Below the pieces are notes generated by a model. The model ran no database searches. It was not told the origin of the DNA and was given only the letters and a program-made list of their open reading frames with translations. From the NCBI GenBank assembly GCA_049724395.1, contig JAUGWO010000140.1, positions 147,786 to 211,785 of the forward strand: a DNA stretch of 64,000 bases, written 5' to 3'. Shown one piece after another: positions 10,034 through 23,061 of this stretch. A program made the translations under genes and the position numbers. Every line of letters starts with the position of its first letter. Within the stretch, counting starts at the first letter, position 1. The stretch comes from Spongospora subterranea f. sp. subterranea. Taxonomy: Eukaryota > Endomyxa: Phytomyxea > Phytomyxea > Plasmodiophorida.

Positions 10034-11337
10034 TCAGCGATCTGTTATTTCTTTAGTATTGGCTTTTCCAAGATGGACAATACGACCGCCATCGGCAATT
10101 GGCAGTCTTACGCTTGTTCCAATGACAACGGCGTCATATGGCGCGCCGATTATGTTTAGAATGTTTCCGAATATGTCGCGTCTTCGGGCAATCGGTTCTC
10201 CTGCGCTGACGAAAGTATTGACTTGTGGGAAAATTTCCATTAGGCCGCCTCCAATATTTCTTATCCACTCCGATGAGGAGCAGACAACCGGGTCTGTAGT
10301 CGATTGAAACTGGATCGGCACTTTGCCACCCATTTGAAGATGTTCCAAAATTAGCCCGAGAGATGACATCGTACGCCTGGCTAGCTGCTGGTCAACCTTA
10401 ACCGGACCGCCAATTTCCACAGTAACCGCAACAATTCCATCAGATGCCATCGCCATGCGTAGTGAATTTAATGGGCCAGAATGATTTAGGATGATGTCAG
10501 GCATCATGATTTGCGACATCTTTGCTATTTCGGGTACAGATAGATCAGCTCGGACATAGTAGCAATTATCATGGAACGTAGTCGCTGTATGTAAATCAAT
10601 GTGATGTGTCACCTTTAAAACTGAGAATGCATTGAAGAGTCGTTCAGTGTATAGGCCTTCCTGATCTCGTAAAGAACGCGCTTTGAACTGTCTGTTCAAG
10701 TCTTTTCCGTTTTCCCCGGCTCGCTGAACTCTGTTGAACCCATAAGGGTTTAGAACTAGTGCCAACCAGGTTAGGCCCATGACCAGGACTGGTTTTTTTA
10801 TATGCGAATCCTGACCTGGTATAGCTATTATTGTTCCATTGAGATCATCAACCTGAAGATTATCCAGAAAATGAAAGATAGCAGCGACGCCGGTTACTTC
10901 ATCACTAAAACATCAGCAGATTACATGTAGCATGGAAAAAAATGCTCGCATCGACGGGACTGCTTACCCATGAATGCCGGCGGTGACAGCCAAAGAAGGT
11001 CCTTTACGCTTTCCCTGACGAACAAATCAACCCTTTGCCAGACCTTCAAAGAACAACCGATTACCTGAAGAATTATAACCGGAAGTTCAATGCCCTCTCC
11101 TGACGGGCCTTCAATAATCTGAAGACGGAACTCGCTTCGATTTGAAAAGGTTAACTGCTCCAAATGTTGCGACAGGAGATCGTGTGGCACCACCGGGGGT
11201 TCGCGTCGTGCAGACGATGGACCTGGCCAGCTCGGCCGGATCAGCAAAAAAATTATGAACACTGAACTCTGAAATAGTAGAGCCATTAAAATAAGTTTAA
11301 AAAATTGCTTCATACCATAAGACCGGCCGCCCAACAT
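10034..11337 (-). CDS. Membrane-anchored desuccinylase/aspartoacylase-family hydrolase
   Basis: Four exons (11065-11337, 10968-11014, 10816-10904, 10034-10755) give 376 residues in frame. The zinc-hydrolase motifs are in order. AGIHGDEVTG spans the second intron and carries the first His and Glu ligands. NPYGFNRVQR and GKDLNRQF bind substrate, and HHIDLHTA carries the second His. VEIGGP carries the likely catalytic Glu. The family removes acyl groups from amino acids such as succinylglutamate or N-acetylaspartate; the exact substrate is unknown. The N-terminus has a basic residue then one long hydrophobic helix (LILMALLFQSSVFIIFLLI), predicting a signal anchor and a luminal or extracellular enzyme, unlike the soluble classical members. 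Confidence 0.85.
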
Positions 11338-11441
11338 TTCCGTTCACCAGCAATTTTGGACCAGTACAGCTTGTAGCACTGGCACAGGCATTGCTTCAAG
11401 CAGAAAATGCGCAAAACAGTCAAGCAGCACCGACCAACCAG

Positions 11442-11847
11442 ATGGCGCTGCTGCGTTTGCCGTCTCAGGTGTTATTGTCGCCATTGCTAATTTGTTTTCG
11501 TATCAGAAATGTTCGGCGGGACAGGGATCCTCGCTCATTGTACTTCTCGATTCGTCAAAGCCAGTTTTCCAATAGTAAAACAGCGATGTGTGGTTCCATG
11601 ATTAATGTATTCGGGATCAGTTTCGCATCACGATAGCAACAGTATAGCTTTTCTGAACGAAAAAGGGAGTCAGCAGATTGTCTGCCTCGACGCTCAAATC
11701 ATCGAGTTTGCCTGGTGCTGCACAGTGTTTTCGGTATATGAACCGATCCAGCATTCTCCGATGAGGATTTCAATTGCACCAACGCCATCAAAGAAATCGG
11801 TGACGCTCACCACATATAGTCAGCTCTATTTTCAAGATATCCGATGA
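11442..11847 (+). CDS. Unidentified small two-exon gene (uncertain start)
   Basis: A 62-base intron (donor GTAAAA at 11575, acceptor GATAG at 11636) joins two open segments into one frame: ...SSLIVLLDSSKPVFQ then YNSIAFLNEKGSQQIVCLDA..., ending at 11847. The clean splice supports a real gene. Upstream, the frame stays open past a hydrophobic segment (SGVIVAIANLF) without an ATG. The ATG at 11442 lies in another frame and would need a further 38-base intron, so the start is unresolved. The 5' end lies close to the start of the divergent hydrolase gene. No family recognised. Confidence 0.35.
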
Positions 11848-11873
11848 AGACATCTTTGTACGAAACCGTCAGC

Positions 11874-12250
11874 CTAACTAGATCTGACGACATTCGTCTG
11901 GGAAATTTGAGCATCCAGCAGCTTGATTAAATCTTTGAGGTACCTGAGGGCCATCTGCTGACCCATGACATTTCCGGATGGAAATAAACCAATTTCAGAA
12001 CGAAAAAACGAAATCAAGAAAATCGGTTTGAGCAAAATGGCGCCCCCATTGCTCTTTTCGAATTCCCTACACACACATCCGCTCGAGCTTACATAGATAT
12101 GAGTTTTTTGAGGTGTCATCAATGTGGGACAAGCGTCAAGTATCGCCATTGTTGATGCCCACAATGATGGCAGATCGTCAGATCTCCGATCCCCTTCTCG
12201 AGCTCCCTCACACTTTTTGATTCGACCAGGTGCTTTGAACGCCAGCTATT
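11874..12250 (-). CDS. Unidentified exons
   Basis: Two minus-strand segments look coding: one about 12095-12240 (DDLPSLWASTMAILDACPTL, followed by a good donor GTAAGC), and one ending at 11874 (ALRYLKDLIKLLDAQISQ). The upstream 150 bases also show a readable frame (YILELAQLMFTIAGVQ). Exon borders and identity are unresolved. The opposite strand has nothing better. Confidence 0.28.
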
Positions 12251-12467
12251 GTAAACATCAGTTGTGCTAATTCAAGGATATAATTGAGGTCAGCTCAACA
12301 ACCATGAGATTAGTAAAGTTTGGAATAACGGATTCAGCTACAATGAACGGAAATAATGGCGTTTTTATCATCACCTTTCTGTTGGGATAATGATTTAATG
12401 TCATTCGATTCTTTCACCAGATTTCGATCTCTAGCAACATCTCTAGGATGATCGATCATATTGTAAA

Positions 12468-12884
12468 ATGTACGTTTTGATGATGATATTTCTCACTCAA
12501 ATACTGGATTATTATATATCAACACTTACATTTCAAGATGCCGCTGCAGATAGAGATCTAATGAAAGAAGCAAATGACGTCAAATTATTATCCCAATCGA
12601 AAGACCATCTTGCGAGACCAACCATCAATGCAACCATGAATTCTGATCCCAAACTGGGCGAAGTTGGTCATTTTGTTGGAAATTCCACAGATCGTTCGGA
12701 ACAGGGACACTATATCCACGACGCTTCAGGCGATCCCTGTCACAAGGACATCGTCACGTTCGCGGAACCAAATCTCGCAAACTGTCTGGGGAAAACCTTC
12801 CCCTTTCGTTGTTTTCGGGCAAGCGGGCTGCAAGAATTTTCAAAAGCAGGAAAAAAGAAAATGCTTGGAAAAACGGTGAATTGA
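12468..12884 (+). CDS. 138-codon frame with signal-like start (uncertain)
   Basis: Starts at an ATG with a hydrophobic leader (MYVLMMIFLTQILDYYIS), followed by a polar, His- and Asp-rich body with no recognised domain, ending in basic residues. It lies directly before the relic of a DDE transposase and could be part of the same decayed element or a small secreted protein. Codon content alone does not decide. Confidence 0.25.
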   Translation: MYVLMMIFLTQILDYYISTLTFQDAAADRDLMKEANDVKLLSQSKDHLARPTINATMNSDPKLGEVGHFVGNSTDRSEQGHYIHDASGDPCHKDIVTFAEPNLANCLGKTFPFRCFRASGLQEFSKAGKKKMLGKTVN

Positions 12885-13742
12885 TGCTGGAATGGGTAGA
12901 ACGCGCTTGGAATTCATGGAGTCAGCATCACGGTCGTCGACGTTCCCTACCACAATGGAGGACTTCAAAGGGCATTGGGTTGATAGTTAGCGTGTGAGGA
13001 ATTTCGCCTTCTGGCAGGTTTGTCAATGTAGCGACAATAGGAGTCGTTTGACAGGTGAAATACCAACATGACGAGACCGCTGGCCGTCTCCCCAGTCCAA
13101 ACAGGATCTATAGCGCATGGCGTATTGACAAGGCTTGGGCTTCAGTTAGGCAAACAACGATAGCAAACAGGTGCCGCCATGTTTTGGTAATTCATCTGTC
13201 AAGATTCCAGTTGTCGCTACATCGACACAGCAGGCTGAAGATGAAAATTTCGATCATGGCTACTATTATATAACCACACGCTTAGTAATCCCAAGATGGG
13301 ATAGCATTCAAAGGCAGACACTCTGCCACATCAATGTTCGACGTCTTTTCTGAGTTTGTACGAAATTCCAAATATTTTTTCGGACAGCTCAACCGCTTGT
13401 GCGAATTCTCCAGGAAATTGATGCTCGCTCGCAAGGAATTTGGCAGAAAGAAAACCCAATCCTACAGGATTCTCGGCCGTTTTTTTATATGAACACAAGC
13501 AATTGCCTCTTCCAAGCCCGAATTTTCAGAATGCAACTCATCATCAGGAATGTCGTTGAAAATTTACACGGACCACTTGAGAACCATCGATGAAATCGGA
13601 CTAAATCCCCAACAGCAATTCGTTCTCCACAGCCATCGTGCAGTGCACACGAATCCCCGTTATTGCCTTGACGAAGACCGACAAACTCCACAGGTAGTGA
13701 CAGTTCTGCCCGAAACGGTGGATGGACAGGCTGCTGATGCAA
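12885..13742. mobile_element. Relic of a two-gene DDE transposon
   Basis: Plus-strand fragments around 12885-12990 and 13073-13190 resemble the C-terminus of DDE_1 transposases (PNRIYSAWRIDKAWASV, then TTIANRCRHV). They align with PSRLHVAKWVANAWESIKE in the transposase at 55.4 kb. Downstream on the minus strand (13742 to about 13340) lies a frameshifted relative of the accessory protein encoded at 55.5-55.9 kb. It shares VGL-NG-SC-HG/D-CG and GDLVRF, then a VGLGFL...FAQAVELSEK block matching VGFL...FGQVLQLYEN. Gene order and convergent orientation are the same as in the 54-56 kb element. I found no terminal repeats, so the borders are approximate. Confidence 0.6.
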
Positions 13743-14482
13743 TTAAAGTTTTCCCAATTATTTATCAAATATATTCGCATACGAGGCGCCGTTGGTGATC
13801 AGCAAAGTGTTTTTGTATCAGCAAACTCTTCAATAACGTTGACCATATCCGAGGCGGGCTGCTTGTCGGCTGAGCTCGGCTGCAGCCCTCTGCAGGTGCA
13901 GTTCATGTTTTCAGAATAATATGGTGCTACCGCGGTGTCGCTGAAAAACGGTTCTTAATATAAAAAGCTATCTTCAGTATAAAATAAGCATCTAAGCTGC
14001 AAAGACAGCGAGTTGATTTCTTTCGAACACCCCCGTTCTGTCCTAAAACGGAGGCAGTATTATTGTGTGCGTTGACGCATTTCATTGCAGAAGTACCAAC
14101 CAGTGCTCAAATATGATCTCACTTTCGACGTTCCCCCTTGGCACAGTTGCCGGGGAGCAGTCTTATGAACTTGAAACACACGCACTTACAATCGGCTACA
14201 GTTTCGTCAAGCCGGCCAATGTTTCGCCGCGTGATGGATGGATCATCAGAGCCCTCCTCAAGTAGATCTGTTGTGTTACGTACCCTGTCACCAGTTGGCT
14301 TTTGGGTTTTCGGTTTCGACTCGTCAACATTGTCGGCCATGTTACACAAATGTGTAGCGCAATACAACTGCAGTGTTACGATACCGGCCTGGATTAGGTA
14401 TAGAGTGCAGGGGGCAGGGTTAGAGGGTTTATACACATCTGCCCAGTTCAACACGGTTACGAGAGCAAGGACCTGTTTGGTC
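13743..14482. other. Interval without a convincing gene
   Basis: A minus-strand frame with an ATG at 14342 (MADNVDESKPKTQKPTGDR...) is followed by an excellent donor (GTAAGT near 14186), so it may be the first exon of a small gene divergent from the coiled-coil gene at 14483. I could not find a downstream exon that keeps the frame open. Otherwise it is AT-rich and featureless. Confidence 0.3.
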
Positions 14483-15397
14483 ATGGCGCTGCCGCAGCTG
14501 GTACATGCATTGTCATCGTTCACGGAACGAATCACGAGCTCAGACGCAAAATATCGTGAGGCAATTCAAAGCAGCGTGATCCTGCAAGCCAAATTTAAGG
14601 TCGCTGCTCGACCCTGCTGATAGGTGTCTGATATCGGTGTTCACAGGCAGAGCAGATTCGAGGAAACCTGATTCGCAAACAAGCGAATGATTTGCACAAC
14701 CTTGTCATGTTTCAGATCCCAGTTGTCTCCGAGTTGCGAGGTCACTTGGAAGAATGTGAGCAGTTTCGTCATATAACCAGCTCCTTAACCGATGGTTTGC
14801 AACACAAGCAGCAGAAGAAGCATTCCCTTGAAATAAAACTGGTAAATTCGCTTTGGTCCTTGAAAAGTACCTGTGTGCAGGTTAATGGAAAAAACAGGCT
14901 GCCCTTCGTACCCACTATGGTACGTTGATTCAGAACCACGAGTTGACTCTTCAGAACCTGCAATCCGAAAGCAAGTGTCGTGACGGGCAAATAGAATCCA
15001 TTAGGGTTAAAGGCAAAGAGCCCAGCTTCAGTGTCGTGCGACCTCCAACTTGATTGTTAGGGATACAATTAACTAAGCGACTTGAAGCCGCAAAAGCATC
15101 GGGTGCTTCTGCAATTGAAAAAGCAGCCGAGGAGGTGACGGTAATGTGTAAGGAATCGATCCACTATCCTAACTTCCTATAGCAAAGCAATTCGTTGCGA
15201 TGTTTGACATTGAAGAGACAATCTCAAAAAAAGGACGAGGCAGCGATGATGAAAAAGCTGGAACAATTGAAGGTAATGGGTGTACCTTGGACCTCTTTTT
15301 GAGTTGTGATTGGCTTGTACGACAGTTGGAAAATAGTGAGTTAAAAGCGCGACGAAAACGATTACTAGAAAGGTCAGGAAAACGTAATTGCCAATAA
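14483..15397 (+). CDS. Unidentified coiled-coil protein
   Basis: Five or more short exons join in frame. The product starts MALPQLVHALSSFTERITSS and continues through ILQAKFK/AEQIRGNLIRKQ (intron ending TTCACAG near 14645). It then has SELRGHLEECEQFRHITSSL, LTLQNLQSESKCRDGQIESI, LTKRLEAAKASGASAIEK, and a last coil KKDEAAMMKKLEQLK/LENSELKARRKRLL, ending at 15397. Heptad-like leucines and a high Glu/Lys/Gln content predict a coiled coil over most of the length. Such proteins are often centrosomal, flagellar or trafficking scaffolds, but no family is recognised. It converges on the proteasome gene ending at 15503. Confidence 0.55.
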
Positions 15398-15502
15398 TAC
15401 AACTTAGAACGCTGACAACAAAACATTGGTGAGCATGTATGTACTCAATTGGAGAGTGTGCAGAGTAGAATATAGCGCATTTGATATATTCGGAGTAGTA
15501 AA

Positions 15503-17292
<1,790 letters not shown>

Positions 17293-17383
17293 TGTGTCTC
17301 GGTGCAAAACACCGATTTGAGTGATAATAACTCACCCGTTGGATAAAAGTTCTGACTGGTTGCCCGAGTGTACCTCTCGCCTA

Positions 17384-18512
17384 GTGCGCACTTAGGTATA
17401 TGCGCCACTGAGTCTCCAGTCAGGAGTCCCCATCATTTGTATGATCCCTGCTCTGCGTCAAACTCTCCAGTGCGCACTTAGGTATATGCGCCACTAAGTC
17501 TCCAGTCAGAGTCCCCACCATGTGTATATGCGCCACTGAGTCTCCAGTGTCCCCACTGTCCCCACCATGTGTATGATCCCTGCTCTGCGTCAAACTCTCC
17601 AGTACGCACTTATGTATGCGCCACTGGGTCTCCAGTCAGAGTCCCCACCATTGCTCTGCGTCAAACTCTCCAGTGCGCACTTATGTATATGCGCCACTGA
17701 GTCTCCAGTCAGAGTCCCCACCATGTGTATGATCCTTGCTCTGCGTCAAACTCTCCAGTGCGCACTTATGTATATGCGCCACTGAGTCTCCAGTCAGAGT
17801 CCCCACCATGTGTATGATCCTTGCTCTGCGTCAAACTCTCCAGTGCGCACTTATGTATATGCGCCACTAAGTCTCCAGTCAGAGTCCCCACCATGTGTAT
17901 GATCCTTGCTCTGCGTCAAACTCTCCAGTGCGCACTTATGTATATGCGCCACTACACCATGTGTATGATCCTTGCTCTGCGTCAAACTCTCCAGTGCGCA
18001 CTTATGTATATGCGCCACTAAGTCTCCAGTCAGAGTCCCCACCATGTGTATGATCCTTGCTCTGCGTCAAACTCTCCAGTGCGCACTTATGTATATGCGC
18101 CACTAAGTCTCCAGTCAGAGTCCCCACCATGTGTATGATCCTTGCTCTGCGTCAAACTCTCCAGTGCGCACTTATGTATATGCGCCACTACACCATGTGT
18201 ATGATCCTTGCTCTGCGTCAAACTCTCCAGTGCGCACTTATGTATATGCGCCACTAAGTCTCCAGTCAGAGTCCCCACCATGTGTATGATCCTTGCTCTG
18301 CGTCAAACTCTCCAGTGCGCACTTATGTATATGCGCCACTAAGTCTCCAGTCAGAGTCCCCACCATGTGTATGATCCTTGCTCTGCGTCAAACTCTCCAG
18401 TGCGCACTTATGTATATGCGCCACTAAGTCTCCAGTCAGAGTCCCCACCATGTATATGATCCTTGCTCTGCGTCAAACTCTCCAGTGCGCACTTATAAGT
18501 TTGCGCTACTGT
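17384..18512. repeat. 85-bp minisatellite with 66-bp variant units
   Basis: The word CTCTGCGTCAAACTCTCCAG recurs at about 17451, 17583, 17653, 17739, 17824, 17909, 17975, 18060, 18145, 18211, 18296, 18381 and 18466. The spacing is mostly 85-86 bases. Two 66-base units (17909-17974 and 18145-18210) lack the CTCCAGTCAGAGTCC part and give a local 85+85+66 higher-order repeat of 236 bp. Units at the left end are more divergent, and the right end decays into DCC1 upstream sequence. Each unit holds an imperfect palindrome, GCGCA...TGCGC, around CTTATGTATA. The array fills nearly all of the Rpt2/DCC1 divergent interval. Confidence 0.95.
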
Positions 18513-18560
18513 ACCTGCCTAGACAGCGGGTTCCTGGCACCAATTGGCTCAACATTCGTC

Positions 18561-20024
18561 ATGATCGAGCCAGGTTCATATCATATCTCCTTCGGATCAC
18601 TATTCGACCAGGATTCCCTGAAATTAATCGAGTTCCCACCATTTATTGTTGAGGATATCGTTTCGGGTGTCGGACAAGTTTGCATACGGGGTGACAATAC
18701 AGACAATGTTGTTATTGTGACCAACGACAGGACGTCAGGATCCACACGATAATTCACGGATTGCCTAATAATTGCTATGTTAGGTTTAACGTGAATTTAG
18801 TCGAATCTTCCAATTCCATGTTCTTGATAGAGCCCACACCAGATGATGCAAACATTTGGACTATTGTTTCGGCCCCATCACATCACTACGAACTTATTGA
18901 ATCAGTCCCTGATCTATCGCGTGTCGGAAAATTGCTTCAGAATCACTGTATTGGTAGAAAACATCGCGATTTCAATCTCACCAACCGTTTTGAACTTCAA
19001 ACAGCAATAGGCGACGTACAAAAGCTGTCGCACCTTGATGGACACCCTCTTGCTGGCGTCCCAACCGAGGAATTGTACGGTTGCATCCAGGCGAGTGACT
19101 CCCAGATAACCAGCGAGTTGCGTCGAAACCGTTCGATTTGCATCGACGGTAGGAACGACTATTTCATATTTCACAGCTTTATTACTCCATTGATAAGCGA
19201 GCCTCTCAGGAAGATGGTTTGGCTTAAAAACTGAAGTTATCAACTCCGTTCTGAGCGAAATTCTGGACGTCGCCCAAGCTTGCGCATACCCATTGAACAA
19301 CTTATCTTTGACAGATATAGCATCCGAGTAAGGTGGTTCTTGGCGGTAGTTTTATGGTTTCAGCAAGTGCATACAGACTCGCTGATGTTTATCCAGTATC
19401 CCTTCTCGGTCACATCCTTCGGTGCTTCAGCAAAGACCCTGGCGTTGATGGACCGTTCCAATTAGATGAACGAGCCGTCTGTCGTCAGATCGCTATTCGA
19501 ATCCTTTTGGAAAATCCGGTACTTTTTGTTTGCGCATTGGACCGAACATTTGGAGTAATTTGCGCTTAAGAGGATACCATATGACAAATTCATCCGGCAG
19601 TGGCAGCTCGAAATTCCTCCCTTGATGGATCCAGATGAAAATTATTTACTGGTACAATCCTGCAATTAGGTAATGTTCTGTAATAGCTGATACACTTTAC
19701 GGTGCAGGGAATAGCTTTTTCCGACGACTCTACTTTGGATAAAAAGTTAAGGTTGTACTTATCCCCGAACAATGATTAATATCAAATCTGATATGAATTT
19801 ACAGTTATGTCCCTCTAGAAAGTTTACCGAGAGATCCGAAGGAGAGGTTCGACGTCCTTTTCAAAATCCGGACCAAGTGGAATTATGACGAATTAGTGGC
19901 TTACTTATCGGATTTGCTGGAAAATGGGCATCCCCTGGAAGCGATGATCTTGAAATACACGAGATCGATTCAGAGAGGGCAGTACTACGTAAGCAAAACC
20001 AGTAGGAACCTGATTACAAAATAA
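18561..20024 (+). CDS. DSCC1: Sister chromatid cohesion protein DCC1
   Basis: The start is taken at the ATG at 18561. The first exon has IVEDIVSGVGQVCIRGDNTD, matching the DCC1 '...L-V-I-R-G-D' region. A 52-base intron (donor at 18735, acceptor GTTAG before 18782) leads to NLVESSNSMFLIEP and APSHHYELIESVPDLSRVGK, then VPTEELYGCIQASDSQITSE. The C-terminus has LPRDPKERFDVLFKIRTKWN, LVAYLSDLLENGHPLEAMI and LKYTRSIQRGQYY, a clear match to the end of DCC1. DCC1 joins Ctf8 and Ctf18-RFC, an alternative loader of PCNA that supports cohesion. Exons between 19230 and 19800 are less certain. Confidence 0.8.
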
Positions 20025-20396
20025 TAATCACTAAAATTTCATTATTATTTATGGGAAATTGAAAACAAAAACAGCACGGTGAATCTCCGATGACAAGGTC
20101 GCTAATTGTGATGCGTTGCACGGCGGTGGATAACGCCAATTCTAATCCGGGTCAGAATCGGACGAATTAACTGTGAGCAAAACAGTTTTGAACAAGGAAA
20201 ATCGTTGAAACAAAGCAGCTCTAACCAATACGTTAATAAAAAACAAGTTTACTGGTTGTTCTTTTATTCATGTTTACCTAGCGGCACAAAGTCCGAGCGG
20301 AGTGCGCCAACTGCGCAGACGTTGCCATTCGTGCCAACAGGTTCATCGACTACCTTGTTATTGTTGTTCAATTAGTGTGCACCAGATCAAGACATC
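20025..20396. other. Intergenic, DCC1 to Ran
   Basis: 372 AT-rich bases between two plus-strand genes. It must hold the DCC1 3' end and the Ran promoter. No repeats or open frames of note. Confidence 0.5.
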
Positions 20397-21157
20397 ATGG
20401 CCGCTCAACCTGAAGTTCAGTTCAAGGTGATCCTTGTCGGTGATGGTGGTGTCGGAAAGACAACCTTCGTCAAGCGCCACTTGACCGGAGAGTTCGAGCG
20501 AAAATACATCGCCACTATGGGAGTTGAAGTCCATCCCTTAAAATTTTCTACAAATTTCGGGAACCATCATTTTCAATGTCTGGGATACTGCTGGACAAGA
20601 AAAGTATTTTTCAGATTGCCGAAGTTGCATTTTTTGAGTTTCTTTAACATGTCCCCTCTAGGTTCGGTGGTCTTCGTGATGGTTACTACATTAACGGTAA
20701 TGCAGCTATCATCATGTTTGATGTCACGTCGCGAGTCACATATCAGAACGTCCCGCAATGGCATCGGGATTTGACGCGTGTTTGCGAGAATATCCCCATC
20801 GTTCTTTGCGGAAACAAGGTCGATGTCAAAGATCGTAAGGTCAAGCCCAAGGCGATCATGTTTCACCGAAAGAAACCAAACATCCAGTAATGCGTTCTTT
20901 TGCGGTTTTCCCATCGATTGGCTGTTTATTTGACGATTCATAGGTATTACGACGTATCGGCCAAGTCAAACTACAACTTCGAGAAACCATTCCTCTGGAT
21001 TGCTCGCCGACTGTGTGGAAACGCCAACCTTGTCTTTGTTGAACAACCGGCTCTTCAGCCTCCAACTGCTACCGTCGATCTGAACCTTATGGAACAGTAC
21101 AAACAACAGTTTCAAGAAGCCAATGCTGTCCCACTTCCTGAAGATGATGATTTTTAA
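20397..21157 (+). CDS. RAN: GTP-binding nuclear protein Ran (frame broken by one base)
   Basis: Three exons encode an almost textbook Ran: P-loop [24 protein letters not shown], then [20 protein letters not shown] split by an intron, [21 protein letters not shown], the guanine-specificity motif [18 protein letters not shown], and an acidic tail ending EDDDF. Ran drives nuclear import and export and spindle assembly by cycling GTP across the nuclear envelope. In exon 1, after STNFG, the frame shifts: the sequence at about 20558-20568 (CGGGAACCATC) has one base more than the conserved protein allows, and the frame resumes as [12 protein letters not shown]. Introns: about 20610-20661 (donor GTATTT, acceptor CTCTAG) and 20889-20942. 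An assembly error is likelier than a real defect in an essential gene. Confidence 0.93.
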
Positions 21158-21243
21158 TCCAGTCATATTTGAAGATACGTATATTGAATACAAAAACTTG
21201 AGGATTATCTACGCTATAACGAAATCACTTTCGTTAGTGGTTT

Positions 21244-22598
21244 TTATATAGAATTGAACGTGCTTTTGAGACTCGGTAAAGGATAAAACTCCTCTTCAAC
21301 CAGAAATTGTACTTCTTTGTCAAAAAACGTTGTCAGCTCGTCGGAAACGACCGCCATCGCATCATCGATGAGGTTATCTGAGACTCTTCGATGCACAAAC
21401 GCATCATTGACTGTTTTTTCAACCTCTATAGAGACACGCTTACAATTGGACAAGTTGGTAGGGCATAACGTTGGCTTCTTGCAGTAATCCACCGTAAGCG
21501 TCATGTACCGAATTTAGAAAATTTTGGCGACATTGCCGGATTTCTTTCTCATTCGTAATTGTGATCTGTGCTTCATTTTCTGGATCGAAAAGTGACAAGC
21601 GCTTGATCTCAAGCTCCGCTAGTTCCATAATCTCTTTCGTTTGATCTGCCAATCCGACGTGCTGGGATGCGATTTGGTCCGATGAGCCTAGGCATGCTTT
21701 CACCGGTAAATGGTCATTTCTCGCGGGTTCCTTTATGGCATGCCTGTATGTAAGGTTAATCAACCAGAATCTGTGGATGAACTAAGGAAAGATACTTTTC
21801 CGCGAAATAGGTATTGAAAAAGAATGCCAGTTCACCGATAGCATCATTGAGTAGCTCGCTACATAACGTGTCCATATTTTCCAGAATTGGACGTTTAGAA
21901 GGAAATTCTCTGTGCACATGGTTAATGGTGTCTTCAGCATTTTGTATCATTGGCAGCAGAGCATCAGTAAAAGAGCGTGAAAGAGCATCGGCATCTTCCC
22001 TTGTTTGTGGCTCACTACCACAGGAATGCAGAAGCCGCTGGCCTTGGACCAGCACTCTCCGTACCTATTCACAGAAATCAGGAAATACAAAAAATACAGA
22101 ATTTGACCTTCGTGTCTACTTCTTCGTGCGCAGACTGTAAAGAACAATTCTGATTATTGTCTTGAGTTGCCAGACGGTGACTAGGTGAGGATTCTCGTTC
22201 TAGTTCAAGCTGCTTTTGAATATCATACAAAATCATCTCTGCCCGTTGTTTCTCTACTTCAATAGGCGACTGTTGCTTAGATGGAACCTGATCAAGCCCC
22301 TCGTCTGTTTGTTCTTGGTCGATCTTTTTAGCCTCAAAATAAATTGCCCTTGAAATTTCTCTAGACAGCATTTTTGGTCGCGAGTCCACGTTGATTGTCC
22401 TAGAGGAAGGTTTCGTTTTTACTCCAGTTTGGGCAACTCGTTTCAGAATATCTTGTGAATGTTTTTCCAAGGACTGCCTAACAAGCGGTTACTAGCTATA
22501 ATGATGATTAAGATAGAACCCCACCGAGGATTAACTTGAAAGGCCATCCAAGGTGGAGTTCCATATCGCAAGCCTATAGAAACGTCGTCTTGTGCCAT
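21244..22598 (-). CDS. Unidentified, mostly helical protein
   Basis: The start is taken at the ATG at 22598 (MAQDDVSIGLRYGTPPWMAF), followed by an intron of about 60 bases ending TTAGGCAG. Later exons contain SREISRAIYFEAKKIDQEQ, EKQRAEMILYDIQKQLELE, FTDALLPMIQNAEDTINHVH, LNDAIGELAFFFNTYFAEKY and ELEIKRLSLFDPENEAQIT. The protein ends FDKEVQFLVEEEFYPLPSL. It is rich in charged helices and has a short coiled coil but no recognised catalytic motif. A cytoskeletal or flagellar role is possible given the neighbours, but this is a guess. The 3' end lies 87 bases from the Ran stop codon. Confidence 0.55.
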
Positions 22599-23061
22599 CC
22601 TAATATCGACGACGGGAGATTATCATTTCGGAAAATGAGAAATCAGCAGAAAAAGAAAACCTTTGGCATTTCTCAATTGCTTTGGAGAGGTTGAATTTGA
22701 GTTGCGCTTGGGGCCTCAGTTGACATGTTGTCAAAGGATGTGCGGAACCCTGGCTAACTGGGGGTTTCTCAGTCCCGGCGGGCGCCAGGAACGCCAACTG
22801 ATTCTCTGTCATGGGTATTCGTCCAACATGAGGAGAAGATCTTTGGAACTGATCGCAAGACAGCTAAATCAGGGGTAACCTAGGAAGGCCACTCCCACTG
22901 CACCCCACTATACCATGATAGTACTGTATAGCACACTACCCTTATGCTACATACAATCTATTGTAACGATCGCAGCTGAGGTCATTATGTTTCAGATGGC
23001 GACAACAGTGTACACCCCCAATTTACTCCATTCATTTATGAATATATAGTGGCAGAGCTGG
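22599..23061. other. Intergenic without a gene
   Basis: 463 bases between two minus-strand genes. No frame over 75 codons and no recognisable motif. Confidence 0.5.

Noticed and set aside
17567-18752. Repeated 60-125 codon frames on both strands through the 85-bp array
   Set aside because: They arise from the repeat itself, both strands are open, and the units (85 and 66 bases) shift frame between copies, so no single protein is maintained.
18914-19300. 128-codon minus-strand frame over DCC1
   Set aside because: It lies antisense to exons with clear DCC1 homology and has no motif of its own.
20555-20570. Programmed frameshifting in Ran
   Set aside because: No slippery run or downstream structure is evident and Ran is not known to use recoding; an indel error is simpler.
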